Shown here: positions 23,705 to 34,987 of the stretch, piece by piece | Numbering within the stretch: the first letter of the stretch is position 1 | How the letters are laid out: each line of letters starts with the position of its first letter | NCBI RefSeq assembly: GCF_008831285.2 | Contig: NC_045142.1 | Coordinates: forward strand, 11,029,952-11,093,951 | Direction: 5' to 3' | Origin: Nymphaea colorata | Taxonomy: Eukaryota > Streptophyta > Magnoliopsida > Nymphaeales > Nymphaeaceae | DNA: 64,000 nucleotides | Made by a program: the position numbers and the translations under genes | Notes under the pieces: model-generated | What the model was told of the DNA's origin: nothing | The model's database searches: none | What the model saw: the letters and a program-made list of their open reading frames with translations, nothing else

Positions 23705-26685
23705 CTTGGAATAATACAGTCATTGTCAACTTTATTATCTGGCATCTTTTATCTAATCTTTGACTGAAATACAAGCTGCTGGTTGTTGGGGATGACAGTG
23801 AAGAATCCCTTGTGTCACTTCATTCCCAGTTAAACTTATATTGAAATTCCAACAACAAAATCAATACAAGAGTAGTAGTAACCGAACAAGTTCTCAAGTT
23901 GGTGAGTCTTGCTAAATCGCTAGACTACTTGATTTAGACTTCTCCATAACCTAAGTTTTGGAGCAACTTCAAGCCTTTATAGCTACGCAATTACTTCGAA
24001 AAAATGTCTAGTTCCTTCGTTTGCAGTGGATAAGTCTTTCCCAGCACATAGAGGGGGGCGTTTGATAGCCTACAACTTGAAATCTTAGTCATTTGAAAAC
24101 TGTGGATTTAAAATCAGACATTCCCTCCTTTAATCTTAAATCCAACCTTTTCTCAATGCAAACAAATAAAATAAAAATTTTAAGTGTGACTTAAAATCCT
24201 TAGTTTGAACCATGGACTAATTTACCATGGAGCTTTTGCCACATCAGCAAAAACATGTCATATAAAAAAACATGTCATATCAAATCTGTGGGTTTCAAAT
24301 TCGAGGTTACCAGATGCTCCCAGTTTTATGTGAAATTAAAGAGCTTTTTCTTCCCCTAGCCATCCTGGCACAGGTTCGACACATTTCCACTTTTAAAACA
24401 TTTTCCAAGTTCGTCTCTACTTTTTTCTTTAACAGTTCATGAAAACTAGCTACGGATGACGATGGGTCGGGATCTATTAAATCAGATCTAATAAAAAAAA
24501 CGGTTTCCAAATAGCAGTTAGCTACGAATGTCAATGATTAGGTAAGCCAGACTCAAATAGTTGTCTTTAACAAAAAAAGTTCAGATGAGATCAGTAATCA
24601 GTTGTAGATAGAGAACAGGAACTTTTTTTGCCAAATATAATAGATATCCGCTTTTAACATACGTTTAAAAATTGCGATTTTTATAGACATTAGAAGAAAA
24701 GAGACCCACTATTCATATTAAACACCCCTCCTAGTCCTTTCCCCTACAATAATACAACTACCCATATTGATGTGATTAACAAGTCGAATATTGGATATGT
24801 ATTAAGAAATCCAATTAAGAAAATTCAATTGGATTTGATTAACATCCAATTAAGAAGTTGAATTGGATTTGGATCTAAGAAATTACATCTCGTAGCTAGA
24901 TTTTATTTTTAAATAAATATCTGATGGAATTTGGATTTACGGATTTAGTTTTAAATAAATATCCTACATCTCATATCGATCAATTTTGAAAGTCCGTCCT
25001 TACCACATAATAATACAATTTGGATTTAATTTAAAAGTCAGATTTCTGATTCGCTTGTGAATTTAAAACTGGAATTTGGATCTAATTTGGGCTGTGAATT
25101 TGGATGCTGATATGGTATAGACTTTTCTTCATCCGTATTTGAAGTAAAAAAATGAGTGCATCTGATTCAAATCCCATTCATTGACATTCTTAGCTGTAGA
25201 GGGGGCGCTACCGCAGGAACTATTTAGGTGTCTCCATCGAACAGAACTTTATCAAAGTGTACGCTCTATTATGCTGCAGGGTATTTAGACGTGCAAGGAA
25301 AAAGGGGGATAAGACTTACCTTGAATCTGACAGTCGTGAGAGAGCCGCTGAAGATCATAGGGCTCTTAGCAAGGCCTGCCGAAGTCTCCAAGAGACACAG
25401 CATTGATATCCACTGTCCCCTATTTAATGAGTCCCCAACGAACGCCAGCCTCTTCCCCTTGATCCTCTCCATCATCCTTGTGCCATTGAACCTGATCTCC
25501 CCACATGCACCAATGCAACCAACGCCAGATTAAACAGCTCAGCCAAATCTCATCCCCAACTCAAAACTGTTGAATAATTTATTGCACATGCTTCGGTCAT
25601 AAAATATTATACCTTCAACCTACTGCTATGATGACGTACTCATTAATCCTCCTTTACAATGTTAATGATTGGACCTGCAGATTCCACTATTTCATATTTA
25701 AGTTTTGGCTATTGGTTGAGAGGCCCCCTTTTCCCTTGTTTCCCGAGTTTGAGACTGCTTTGAAACCTAAGTAGGAAGGAAGGCACCCGACAATGGTAGT
25801 ACAGCGCATCCACTGTTTGCACCCGAGCAGAGTAAGCTCCAATGACAACCGGTCTTTTACCAGTTCGCTAGACTGACCATCTACGGGACTCAGGTTTGTG
25901 TTTTGATCATGGGTTGTCTTGAGTGATGCATGAGTGAAGACTGAATTTCTTCAAGAAGTTGGACTTGGGTGTGTCTTTTTTTCCAGTTTATGCCGGAAAA
26001 ATTACAGTTGAGCTGAGAGACCTAGCCACTTGCCCCCAAAATCACGTTCTCTATATAGGCGATCCATCGTGAGACTTGCATACTGCTTCAAATTACTGTG
26101 AAGGGGAAGCAACATAGAGGAATTGCAGTAATGAGCCAAATACATATTCGATTGAGTGAAGACCGAAAGCAAAACAACCTAAAATTTATGCTTATGTCTG
26201 TAATAGTCTCTCTGACTGTTTTATATAAAGATTATGGTAGTCTACACCAAGAATTAATCTAAGATGCAGGGAATATGGAAAAGAGAACAGCCGAAGGGAT
26301 TGTGTATCTTCTACCTGGGAAGGCTGCAGTCATGGGGCTGCCACCTCCAATTTTGGTACCTCAGGTCCTTCCTCCCAAACTTCTCACAGGCCAACTGATC
26401 GGACATGAAAGAGCACCTTCTTTCAGGATACAGAGGATAGGATTGATTGTCAAAGACCCATCTGCCGGAGGACGGCTCACATTTCCGGCGTGCTCCAAAG
26501 GATCCTTCTCTGGACAATGAACTTTCAGTAACAGCCGCTCCCTGCCTGCAGATGGCGGCAACTATGGCAAGAGCGGAGGCTGCGATGAGGAAGAGCAGCA
26601 GAGAATTGAGACCTTTCCTTGCTGCCCATAGCTTGTTGATGCCTAGCAACGGCGACTTCATTGCCAGCCTCTTCCCCATCACCAT
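20101..26685 (-). CDS. TBL: TRICHOME BIREFRINGENCE-LIKE protein (TBL33/34/35-type), polysaccharide O-acetyltransferase; five exons
   Basis: Exons on the minus strand are 26685-26315, 25491-25320, 22103-21904, 21619-21461 and 20461-20101 (stop included). Every intron is GT-AG and the phases agree, giving 420 residues, normal for the family. Residues 28-46 form a signal anchor. The TBL/PMR5-N domain starts near Cys69 and contains YQNWRWQPHDCSLPRFN. The catalytic GDS motif is FVGDSLNRGQW (Ser145), and the second motif is D394-C-I-H397 in FADCIHWCLPGVPDVWNEL. Conserved VESNSDDP, FNSYLWW and QLSEYRKDGHPS blocks are present. Family knowledge: these Golgi enzymes transfer acetyl groups to wall polymers; TBL29 and TBL33-35 act on xylan. 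Assignment to the TBL33-35 group rests on overall resemblance such as PLYPERRCSFMSDQLAC and is less certain. ATG 26685 was chosen; ATG 26679 is also possible. No disabling change was seen. Confidence 0.93.
20462..21460 (-). other. TBL intron 4, carrying a hAT-type MITE
   Basis: GT-AG intron of 999 bp. It contains the MITE at 20594-20784 and otherwise AT-rich sequence without coding signal. Confidence 0.85.
20594..20784. mobile_element. hAT-type MITE with perfect 8-bp target duplication (TBL intron 4)
   Basis: The 191-bp element starts CAGGGGCAGAGG and ends TTCCGCCCCTG (inverted CAGGGGCGGAA). It is flanked on both sides by GTTTCTAT (20586-20593 and 20785-20792). Terminal inverted repeats of CAGGGG type with 8-bp duplications are hAT hallmarks. 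No coding capacity. Confidence 0.85.
21461..21619 (-). CDS. TBL: TBL gene exon 4
   Basis: 159 nt, acceptor TGTCAG|ATGGGG and donor CAATC|GTAAGC. It encodes WGSFES, then MALKTWAAWLHLHVDP and VFFVTLSPTHQ, matching the family's central block. This exon is easy to miss because no long open frame marks it; phase and homology fix it. Confidence 0.9.
21904..22103 (-). CDS. TBL: TBL gene exon 3
   Basis: 200 nt starting in phase 0 after ATGCAG|GAATAT and ending with a two-base split codon before GTAAGT. It encodes EYNASVEFHWSPLLVESNSD and FNSYLWWRRDPKMKV, both strongly conserved in TBL proteins. Confidence 0.92.
23195..23259. repeat. Compound microsatellite (TC)n(AC)n(AT)n
   Basis: Direct reading shows TC units, then AC units, then AT units without interruption, in TBL intron 2. 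Confidence 0.97.
23652..23702. repeat. (AT)n microsatellite
   Basis: About 24 uninterrupted AT units in TBL intron 2. Confidence 0.97.
24053..24321. mobile_element. MITE-like element with GGGGGCGTTTGAT-type termini
   Basis: Starts GGGGGCGTTTGATAGCC and ends GGTTACCAGATGCTCCC, an imperfect inverted repeat of the start. The interior resembles the tandem repeat at 7.2-7.8 kb (phrases on 'aaatccaaggtttgaaccatgg' style sequence). No target duplication was confirmed. Confidence 0.45.
25320..25491 (-). CDS. TBL: TBL gene exon 2: GDS esterase motif
   Basis: 172 nt: one base finishing the split Arg codon, then 57 codons. The acceptor is GATCAG|GTTC and the donor TTCAAG|GTAAGT. It holds RLAFVGDSLNRGQWISM, with the nucleophile Ser145. 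Confidence 0.92.
26315..26685 (-). CDS. TBL: TBL gene exon 1: signal anchor and TBL (PMR5-N) domain
   Basis: 123 codons plus two bases (AG) that complete an Arg codon with exon 2. The donor is CCCAG|GTAGAA. It encodes the basic N-terminus, the membrane segment (residues 28-46), a Ser/Arg-rich stem and the Cys-rich TBL domain. An alternative in-frame ATG is six bases downstream. Confidence 0.92.
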
Positions 26686-26689
26686 CACT

Positions 26690-29600
26690 GGTTGCCTTCA
26701 CCTTCTCTTCATGCCAGAGGGCATATTCCTATAAGCAAGAGACAACACCTAACAAACCAAACTGAACAAAGATTTTGCAGTCGAAGCCTCCAATTACTTA
26801 ATACTAAATTGATGACGATCCAGCACTTCAAAGGATGCCTTTAACAATTGGAGCGCAGGGAATATGATGCTGCTGGCATATTTTGAAAAAGAGGGGGGCC
26901 TCTTCAGGAATTTGGTGAAGGTTGTTCAAATTTCCTAGTCCAACCAAAGGATGGATATTTTTCAAGAAACTGGGCTATGTCAATTTTCTCTGGCGTGGAA
27001 ATGATGAAGAATAGCATGCTTCAATTAAAAAACAAGCATGAAAACCATGTTTATTGATAGGTTCATTGGTAAAAAAATATATGGTCATCATTCTCTCTCT
27101 CTCTCTCTCGCTTTCTTTCTCTACAGAGACATAATTTAACCTGGGTTAGGTTCACCAAAAAGTTACAACAGTTGGCTAAAGAACATAGAAGAAACAAAAC
27201 TATTACCCTTTTTGTTTGCCTACTCTACCATGCACAAGTAAATGTTTGGTTGCAGATAAAGCGGGTTTCATCTGATCATTAATGTTAAACATTTATATAC
27301 TTAAGACTTATAGCAGAAAATTTGAGCAGTTCTTTTGACACCCATCAACTTCCAAGGACAAATTATTTTTGAACTGAAACTTAATTGGTTTCCAGAATAA
27401 CATTTTTGGACTGTAGCGAGTTCCAGAATAACATTTTTTGGACAAATTCTATGGGTGCTGCTTCTGGATTTTACAACATGTGACTTACTGTTTTTATCAC
27501 CTTCAAACGCTGCTTTTAGAAGCAAGTGCAATATCTCAGCTACAGGAAAGCTTTAACCAGATTGTGATACCGTGTTCGTGGACCCAGTTGTCAGGCTTTA
27601 AAGATTGTATTTCCAAAGCTAATCTGATTACCACAGCCAGTAGTAAAATCCTATTCAAATATTTTCAGATTTGTCTATGGTCAGTGCACATCAAATCATC
27701 CTCATAGAAAACCTGTCTTTTGGAAAAAAACTCGCTTTTTTGACAGTAAAAAGAACGCAACAAAGAGAATGTGAAAATTGCATTTTTTGGTATTTTCCGT
27801 ATCTTGTTTTTTTACATTTCATTTTTAGAATTTCTTCTTAAACTTGTCGAGATCTTTATAAGATTTTCAGTTTTTCCATATTATACTCAAGAAGAATCTC
27901 ACCATTTAAAACACGTAAAAGATATTTGTGACAATGATATGAACCAAATCATATCTAAAGCCTATTTATCATGGACTGTACATCGATCAATTATTGCTAG
28001 ATGCATATAAGCACAAGTATGGTCTGCCCTATCAAGTAGCAGTTAGTGCAGCATCTATCCGTATCGTAAGTGGGCGAGTCGTTTCTTAAACGGTACAGAA
28101 GATCGGGCTGCACCAACCATATACCGAATCAGGGTGGACTGCCCATTTTCTGAATTTGTAGATAAACTAAATAAAAAACAAGTTCCCAATTGTTTAAATT
28201 TTAAAATCCGAAATATTTCAAGATTGGTAGCAGCCTGCCTCATTCCATGATCAAAGTGCTGACACCAGCAGGTAGGTACCAATTCAGCAGCATTTCTTGC
28301 TTCCGAAGTGAAGTGTAATCAGCCCGTTGGATTTTATTTTTCTTATCAAGTCCCACCACAATGCCTTTTGTTTGCTTCCTGCAGAGTCAAAGCAGTTTGG
28401 TGAAAGGTGATCCATCTGTGCCAGGAATGCCAATGGGTCGGTGGTTGTCCGAAACAATTACCACTTTAAATTATTGGAATGCAAAAGAAAATTATGAAAT
28501 GATTTGATTTGAAGATGACATCCAATTGGATTCAGACCTGAACTTGGCTTTAGGTATGTGTTCCATCAGAAAATGAATACTTCTTGTCAGGATGCAAGAG
28601 GAAGAAATTTGTTTTTGCAGTCTTGGTTTGACTTTCAATACTATTGTTTGTTATACATTTTTTGGTCTTTCCGCCAAGATCAATTGGGCGGTAAGGTGGT
28701 CCATCTCTAAGGAACTTGTTGGTCAAATCTTGTTGTTGTTGTCACGATCCAATGTGCTTTTCCTCTGGACTGTAATAAGTCTCAAAGCTTGTTCCTTGAA
28801 CCCTAGGGGTGGTGGGCACAAAGATGAGGCTCCTCGCAGTGAGGGAGAGCGGCTGTGATGAGGCTGCTCCAGAAGAACAGGATGGCTTGTGCTGACTCCC
28901 TAACGGTTGCTTTTTTGGTCAAACGGTTACTTTTTTGGTCTAGGAAACTTGGGGGTGGAGCGAAATTTCTGAAAAGTTTTTTTCTATAAATCTTTCCAAC
29001 AGTCCATTTTGCCATTCCAAAGAGTATGTATCATTTTTAAAAATTTGAAATATCTTTATTGATCTACAATATATTTCCAGGGGTTAAAACGTGTCCTAAG
29101 GGCAGTGCAGGATGTACGCCCGCGCACGTAACCACATCTCTGTTCCTATCTATTTGGTGTCGAAGAGTTTCCTCTTTAAAAATCAAACGAAACTCTTGCG
29201 GTGGTCAGTTTCCGACAATTTAGGCGTCAAAACCTTGATATATAGACCTTTAATTTTTCAAGACTTATTTTGTTTAGCTGGAAGCAATTCAAGGAGATCA
29301 CTTTATGAAGTAGTGACCAACTCATCATTTCTGAGGGCATTGATGTTTGCAAGACATATTCTCCTCCCTTGAATTCCTCATATCGACTACTAATTAGTAG
29401 TCTGGACATGAACCAACCTTGACCTTCAGCATTCAGTTGCGGTCTAGTAGGTATTATTAGTACTAATATTGTCTATCTTTTTGGTGTTCCTTGGTGAGTT
29501 GCTTCATGTTATGTACAATTGACATAGATGGTATGCCACTACAGAAAACTTTTCCCAAAAAAGAGTGGGTCTTTTGGTTTCTTTTTGTTGAAATTCATCA

Positions 29601-32600
29601 AACCTCACATTCTTCTCTAACTTTTAAACAACCATCCATGTACATATAAATGTATGTGTACGCTTAGATATTAGGCCCCCTATCATAGGCCAACCTACCT
29701 TCGGTTTGTGGTGTGTGACCATACTTCTTGCTGCAAGCCTAAGAGACAAATGTGCGCATCAGGATCACTTGATAAAATATATAATTCATAAAAAGCAAAG
29801 TATATGGAGAAAAGGGGAGAAATTCACCAACTGTTTCATTCACTTCAGAAGTTAGCACATCATAAGCAACTTGTGTGTTTCTATCCCAAAATTGTTTTTT
29901 GTTTTGAAGTGCTTTAGAAAATTGACAGACCGTTTCCAACACCTTCATTGGAGGAAACCTGATCAAGAACTAGCATTTTGCTTTGTATATTTCAATATTT
30001 TAAAATGTTCTCCTAAAATTTTATATGCATGTGTGTTCCAGATAAAGAAAATTTTCAAAGTATCGAGGCAAATTTTGAGGAGATTAAATGAGATTTGGTT
30101 TAAAATGTTGTGCCCTTAGGTTTACAACTATGATCTTAAGGGTATTTAATGAACCTAAAATGAAAGCAATTTTAGAAAGTTGAGATTGGAATGTAAAAAT
30201 AGTTTAGAAAATAAATTGTTCAAAGCAATATACTTTTAAAATTATTTTGAGTTCTTTGAATATTGTCAGTAGAACTCAAAAAAAAGATAAAAGATCATGA
30301 ATTCATCATGCTAGTTTTCATCACAGCCTGCATTTAAACCATATTTTTTTCAACAAAAAGAGACTTCTTTGTTGTAGCCATCCATTCTTTATATTGATTG
30401 GCAGCTACTTGAAGATTCATCCTAATCAAACACAGCCAAATGAATTCATCCATCTACTCTTGATTGAATAAGACATGTAGATGTCATTCTACCTACATAA
30501 CCAAATTGGGTATGAGGAGAGGCAATAAAGGGATGCATGTCTTACCAAGTTGCGATGCAGTCCTAAATCTTAATCAGGGAGGGAGGGGCTTAGGCCTCTT
30601 TGCGGTATCTCTTTCTGACTTGCATGTGACCTGTTGCTGTGGAACCTGCATATGTGATCAACTGGTAAATTTCCACTAAATTCATGGTTGTAGAGGCAAA
30701 AGTAAAAGATTTATGTAACGAAGCCAAGCACCCTTGTCAAAAGTAAGTGCCATCATGGGCCTTCAAAAGAAAGCACACAAGGGAATGAAGCACCTTCCTA
30801 TGAGAAACCGAGAAAGAGATAACCAATTGAGATCAAAATTGGGCCTAGTTTTTTTTTTCACGCATTTTCATATACTAAACAACCATTTTGTAAAAATGCT
30901 TCAATGATAAAAGAGATGGGCCTTCAGCATGGGTTCCTTTCGCCTGCCTGGTTCAGTCCCTGCATGTTGCACGGTTATGTGCTGTTTCTCTTCTGTTCTG
31001 CAGACAACAAGCTCATAATATGTCTGAGACGGCACGAAACTACATTGATCTCAAGGTGGGCAAGCATCCAACCCCTGACTTTTCCAGACTGCTTAACAGA
31101 AAAGAAATCAGTTATAGTGCCTATCCTAGCGAGAGAGATGAAGGGAGAAAGCTTAATAACACCTCGATCTCCTACATATTCAATCATTCAAAATTTACTT
31201 AATTGGCACACTTATTTGTTTGTTTGTGTTTTCGTAATTTTATTTATCAATCACTTTTTTTCTCTTTACCGATGGATATACATTTCTAGTATTGCCACTG
31301 GCGAGAAACATATAGACTGCTCAAATAGGCTAGTTCTAGCTTCAAGGGATTTGAAGTTGGTATAGTGGATAGGTCTTTGGCTGCATGAAACCAGTGCCTA
31401 ACTTATGAGAGCCGCTTCTTGCTTGAACCAAAGCATTATAGTCGTAATGCTGAAAATATATTGGATTTGGTACCAAAAAAAAAGGCATAAGAGGTCACAT
31501 CCAAATGGAATCCAATGGCCTAAAAATTAACTAAATCATTTAGTCAAATATGGAACATCTGCAGCGCTAGTATGAAAGGATAGAGGCACCCCGCTCCCCT
31601 TGTTTGTTGGGTAAGATGAAGAGTATTTCATCTTGCCGTTCAACGAGAGGGCCAAATACTTTTTTCTTTATTTCCCTAGGATAAAACTATTGCTATGCTT
31701 CTACTTGTATATGGGTGCCCTCCATTTACAAAGCTCAGGTGGTTGATGGAATTAACATGTATATACTCTTTTTGTTAATAAAGAAAAAGAAATGGGTTAA
31801 CTTTTAGGCCTAGTAAAATTATTGCCAAAATTAGCTAGATAACTTAGTTGTTCCTCTTTAGTGGGACAGTAGAAGTCAAGACGAATCGAACAACTGCAAA
31901 CATAGTTTGAATGAAACCACTAATGATCAGGTCCTGCAGCTTCTGTATCACATCTATTCAGCAACAAGAACAGAGATGAAATCCAGCAGAGGAAATCTAC
32001 TATTTTCATCCCAAAAGGAGAGGTTGCAAAAAAGGACACGATTACATTCGTAACGTTGAACATCTATTAAACAAGAAAGAAGAGACGGCAAAAATGGAGG
32101 CTTTTCATAGGATCTGCTTGCTTCTTGGCGGGCCCTGTGGCCACTTGAGGCCTGTGCTGCTGACACTGTATTTGGCTCATCATGTCGATGCTGCTTCATG
32201 GGGGAACCTACTGTGGATTCATGAATGCAGAAACTGCACACGTAGTTTGCTGCCTCTGTCATCCAAATCAAAGGAAGGTTTAACCCACTAATCATCAATG
32301 GCAAGCCTTATTCCATCTGCTCTGCTTTTCATTCACAGAGCTCGGTTCAAGGCGGGCTTAGTCATCTACTCATCTAAATAAAAGAAAACCTTGCTAGGGA
32401 CCAAGGAATTCCCGAAATAGTAAACAATTTTAGCTATATTTTAGAGAGAGATGGGATCGAAAGGCCGACAGATATGTGGAATTCACTCCCTCTAAATACA
32501 AGTTGGTGCCGTTCCATCATGTAGAGATGGTGGAAACGGGTGTTGCAAAAGACAAAATGGCCACCGAAAACCAGTGCACAGTCTTGACGTGTCTTCTTTT

Positions 32601-32670
32601 ATCTCACACCTTCCTACCCACAAAAAAGCTCTTGCCCCATAGCCAAACCAAGGAAGAATTTCTCCCTCTC
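26690..32670. other. Intergenic sequence between TBL and the MSP/ankyrin pseudogene
   Basis: About 6 kb with no gene recognised. (TC)n lies at about 27091-27110. The longest frames, at 30904-31365 (+) and 31954-32304 (-), have no domain and normal intergenic composition. Confidence 0.5.
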
Positions 32671-33178
32671 ATGGAGGAGATAGAACCTTTGGTGGAGGCA
32701 GCAGAGGAGGAGGCCATAGTGGATTTTGAACTGGGAAGCAAATGCAAGTCCACCATTAAGCTCAGGTCCCTCCGCCGGACCACCCCCGTTGCCTTCAAGG
32801 TGCAGACCTCCTGGACAAGTTCCTGGTGAAGCCCCCAAGCGGCCTCATCCAGCCACTCTCTCATCTCTCCTTTCAAACTGTGCTCAAGCCTCAATCTCAC
32901 CTCCCCTCCACCTTCCCGAGATCCACCACCGACCGGTTCCTCATCAAGACGGCGCTTTTCTCGTCAGAATCCTGATTGGAATCCATCGTCGACTGACTGG
33001 TTCTCTGCCCACAAACCCCGCACTTTTGACGTCAAGCTGCGAGTCGTCTATGTCAGCGCACTGCTGCTGAAGCATGCACTTCCAACAACAATGTCCATGC
33101 CGTTTGGCAAATCCTCAAGCAGCAGCAGTCATAGAGGAAGCACCACCATGCGAGGTCGTTGCTGGATGCTGCCTCTGC
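32671..33178 (+). pseudogene. MSP-domain/ankyrin (VAPYRIN-type) pseudogene, copy A exon 1, 5' part
   Basis: The start codon at 32671 opens MEEIEPLVEAAEEEAIVDFE, then LGSKCKSTIKLRSL and TTPVAFKVQ, matching the opening of a major sperm protein (MSP/VAP) domain. A one-base deletion after KVQT shifts the frame; the next frame continues with LDKFLVKPPSGLIQPLSHLS. A second shift lies before TDWFSAHKPRTFDVKLR. A further deletion specific to this copy lies near 33074. The segment ends where the LTR element begins at 33179. VAPYRIN has an N-terminal MSP domain plus C-terminal ankyrin repeats and supports accommodation of arbuscular mycorrhizal fungi; other plant proteins share this layout, so orthology is not established. 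With several frameshifts it cannot make the full protein. Confidence 0.75.
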
Positions 33179-33535
33179 TGTTGGAACTTTGAAGTTCCGC
33201 CCAGGATCTCAATAAGCTTGGCCTGCAACTTAATCCTGCACAACAACAAAACCAAGAGAGAAAGGAAGTGAAAAGAACCATGAACAGAGATTTTCACGAG
33301 TTTGCTTCTAGGAGGTGCAGGCTGCTAATCTCCTTGATTGACCCTAAGAAAATGGTAAGCTGGGCTTTTATAGACTGCCTCCTAGGTTTACCCATTGCCC
33401 AGCAACGAACGGTTACGACCAAAGAAATTAATTTTCTTAATTAATGGGCAGTTTTCTTATTTAATCATGTAACTGCAAGTGGGCCCTCTTGCAGTTACAA
33501 GATATAGAGATATGGCTCAGGGCCACTATCCAACA
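33179..33535 (-). repeat. 3' LTR of the non-autonomous element
   Basis: 357 bp beginning TGTTGGAACT and ending ATCCAACA. It is followed on the plus strand by TCTCCCACTT, the complement of the purine tract. Confidence 0.95.
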
Positions 33536-34759
33536 TCTCCCACTTGGCCATGAGTCCACTAGTTTGCTTCCACTTTATGTGGGTTTTCTGATTTTAAGTT
33601 ACAAGGTTTTCCATAATTGGTTTGTCCATGGTAACTTGAATTTAGTTCAAGGTTTGTAGCGAGGTTTTCCATCGCAGCCTTTCAAGTATTCAATATATTT
33701 CACATTGGTTACGAGGTTTTCTTCATGCACAAGTATTTCTATCGTAACATGTTAAAACTTTGTCGCATATGGACCGAACTTTACATCAAAAACATCAAGA
33801 ATTTTCTTGATAATAATGCTAGCAATCATGCACGCATTTGATACGTATATATATATTCTCTTCTTGTTCAACAATAAAATTAACCTGGATTCTTTCCAAC
33901 CACCTCACAAAGAGGTAAACCAAGATTTTCTTAGCCCCATAAGGACTACATGCTTGGCAAATAAATCAATAGAAATTCCTTTTACTAAAAATGCTAGCAA
34001 ACATATTAATGTTTCTTTGTTTCATTCATGTATCCGAAAACAATTAACTGCCTTAAAACAAGGCCAACCTGAACATTTTTAATGTGTACTGCATTCATGC
34101 TCATAATTACTTAACTCCATTAACATATCAATGCTCACAATTACTTAACTCTTTTAACAACAGGAGTTCCAAAGCATTCATACAATGCATTAATATGTGA
34201 CAAAAAAATATAAAGCTTTCCAACATAGCAAAGAGCATATTCAAGTATGCTCCCACTTATCAAATATTTACAGTCATCAACCTGATTAGCAACTCCTAAA
34301 CTTTATTATGATTATTTAACAGAATGAGTAATTAACTTATAGTCTATCATACAAGCACTTTTTAACTTGTATAGTTTTCATCAATGTACTCTCTCATAGA
34401 AAGAGTTTTATTTAACTCATCGAGGTCAATACACAACTTCGACAACACATGCATGCAAAAATAATTCAAATATCTCCATTCATGTACTCCACAAGATGAT
34501 CATTAAGATCACTAATAAGATTCAGTCGGACGTTTAATACCAAACTGATTCTTAGTCGGTTCATTACTTGACCGCTTATTAGCATATTCAATCGATCAAA
34601 CTTGATTATCAAATGAATAGTCAGATTTTGTGCATGCAACAATGATTCAAATATAACCATGATGTTCTTGACTTTTGCGACTATTATCAACGTCTGAAGG
34701 ATAAAGAATTTGACTCAGTTGGTTATTTTCCAAACTGATCCATAAAATTAATCCAGACG
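33536..34759. other. Interior of the non-autonomous LTR element, 3' side
   Basis: AT-rich, begins with the purine-tract complement, no coding similarity seen on either strand. Confidence 0.6.
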
Positions 34760-34987
34760 GTTTATCACCAGACTGATCCTCATACGAATCCTGCTCAGTT
34801 GGTTCATTACCAAACTGATCCTCAGTCGGTTTATTACCAGACTGTTACCCAATTGATTTATTGCCAAACTGTTCCTCAGTCGGTTCATTGCCAGACTGTT
34901 ACCCAGTTGGTTCATTGTCAAACTGTTCCTCAATCGGTTCATTGCTAAACTGTTACCTAGTTAGTTCATTGCCAGACTGTTCTTCCG
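34760..34987. repeat. 27-bp minisatellite inside the LTR element
   Basis: About eight units based on GTTCATTGCCAGACTGTTACC plus six bases, alternating between ...CTCAGTCG and ...CCCAGTTG endings. One 15-bp partial unit interrupts it near 34787. The unit length is a multiple of three, so the reverse strand stays open as an N-R-L-x-x-S-L repeat; this looks like a by-product rather than a protein. Confidence 0.9.

Larger units (their letters stand above)
22104..25319 (-). other. TBL intron 2 (3.2 kb) with microsatellites and a MITE-like repeat
   Basis: Long GT-AG intron. It holds the compound (TC)n(AC)n(AT)n run at 23195-23259, an (AT)n run at 23652-23702 and an inverted-terminal repeat element at about 24053-24321. 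No other coding signal was recognised. Confidence 0.8.

Noticed and set aside
30904-31365. 153-codon plus-strand frame
   Set aside because: No domain, AT-rich intergenic composition, no splice or promoter support.
34748-34942. Minus-strand repetitive protein (N-R-L-x-x-S-L units)
   Set aside because: By-product of a 27-bp minisatellite whose period is a multiple of three, inside a retroelement.
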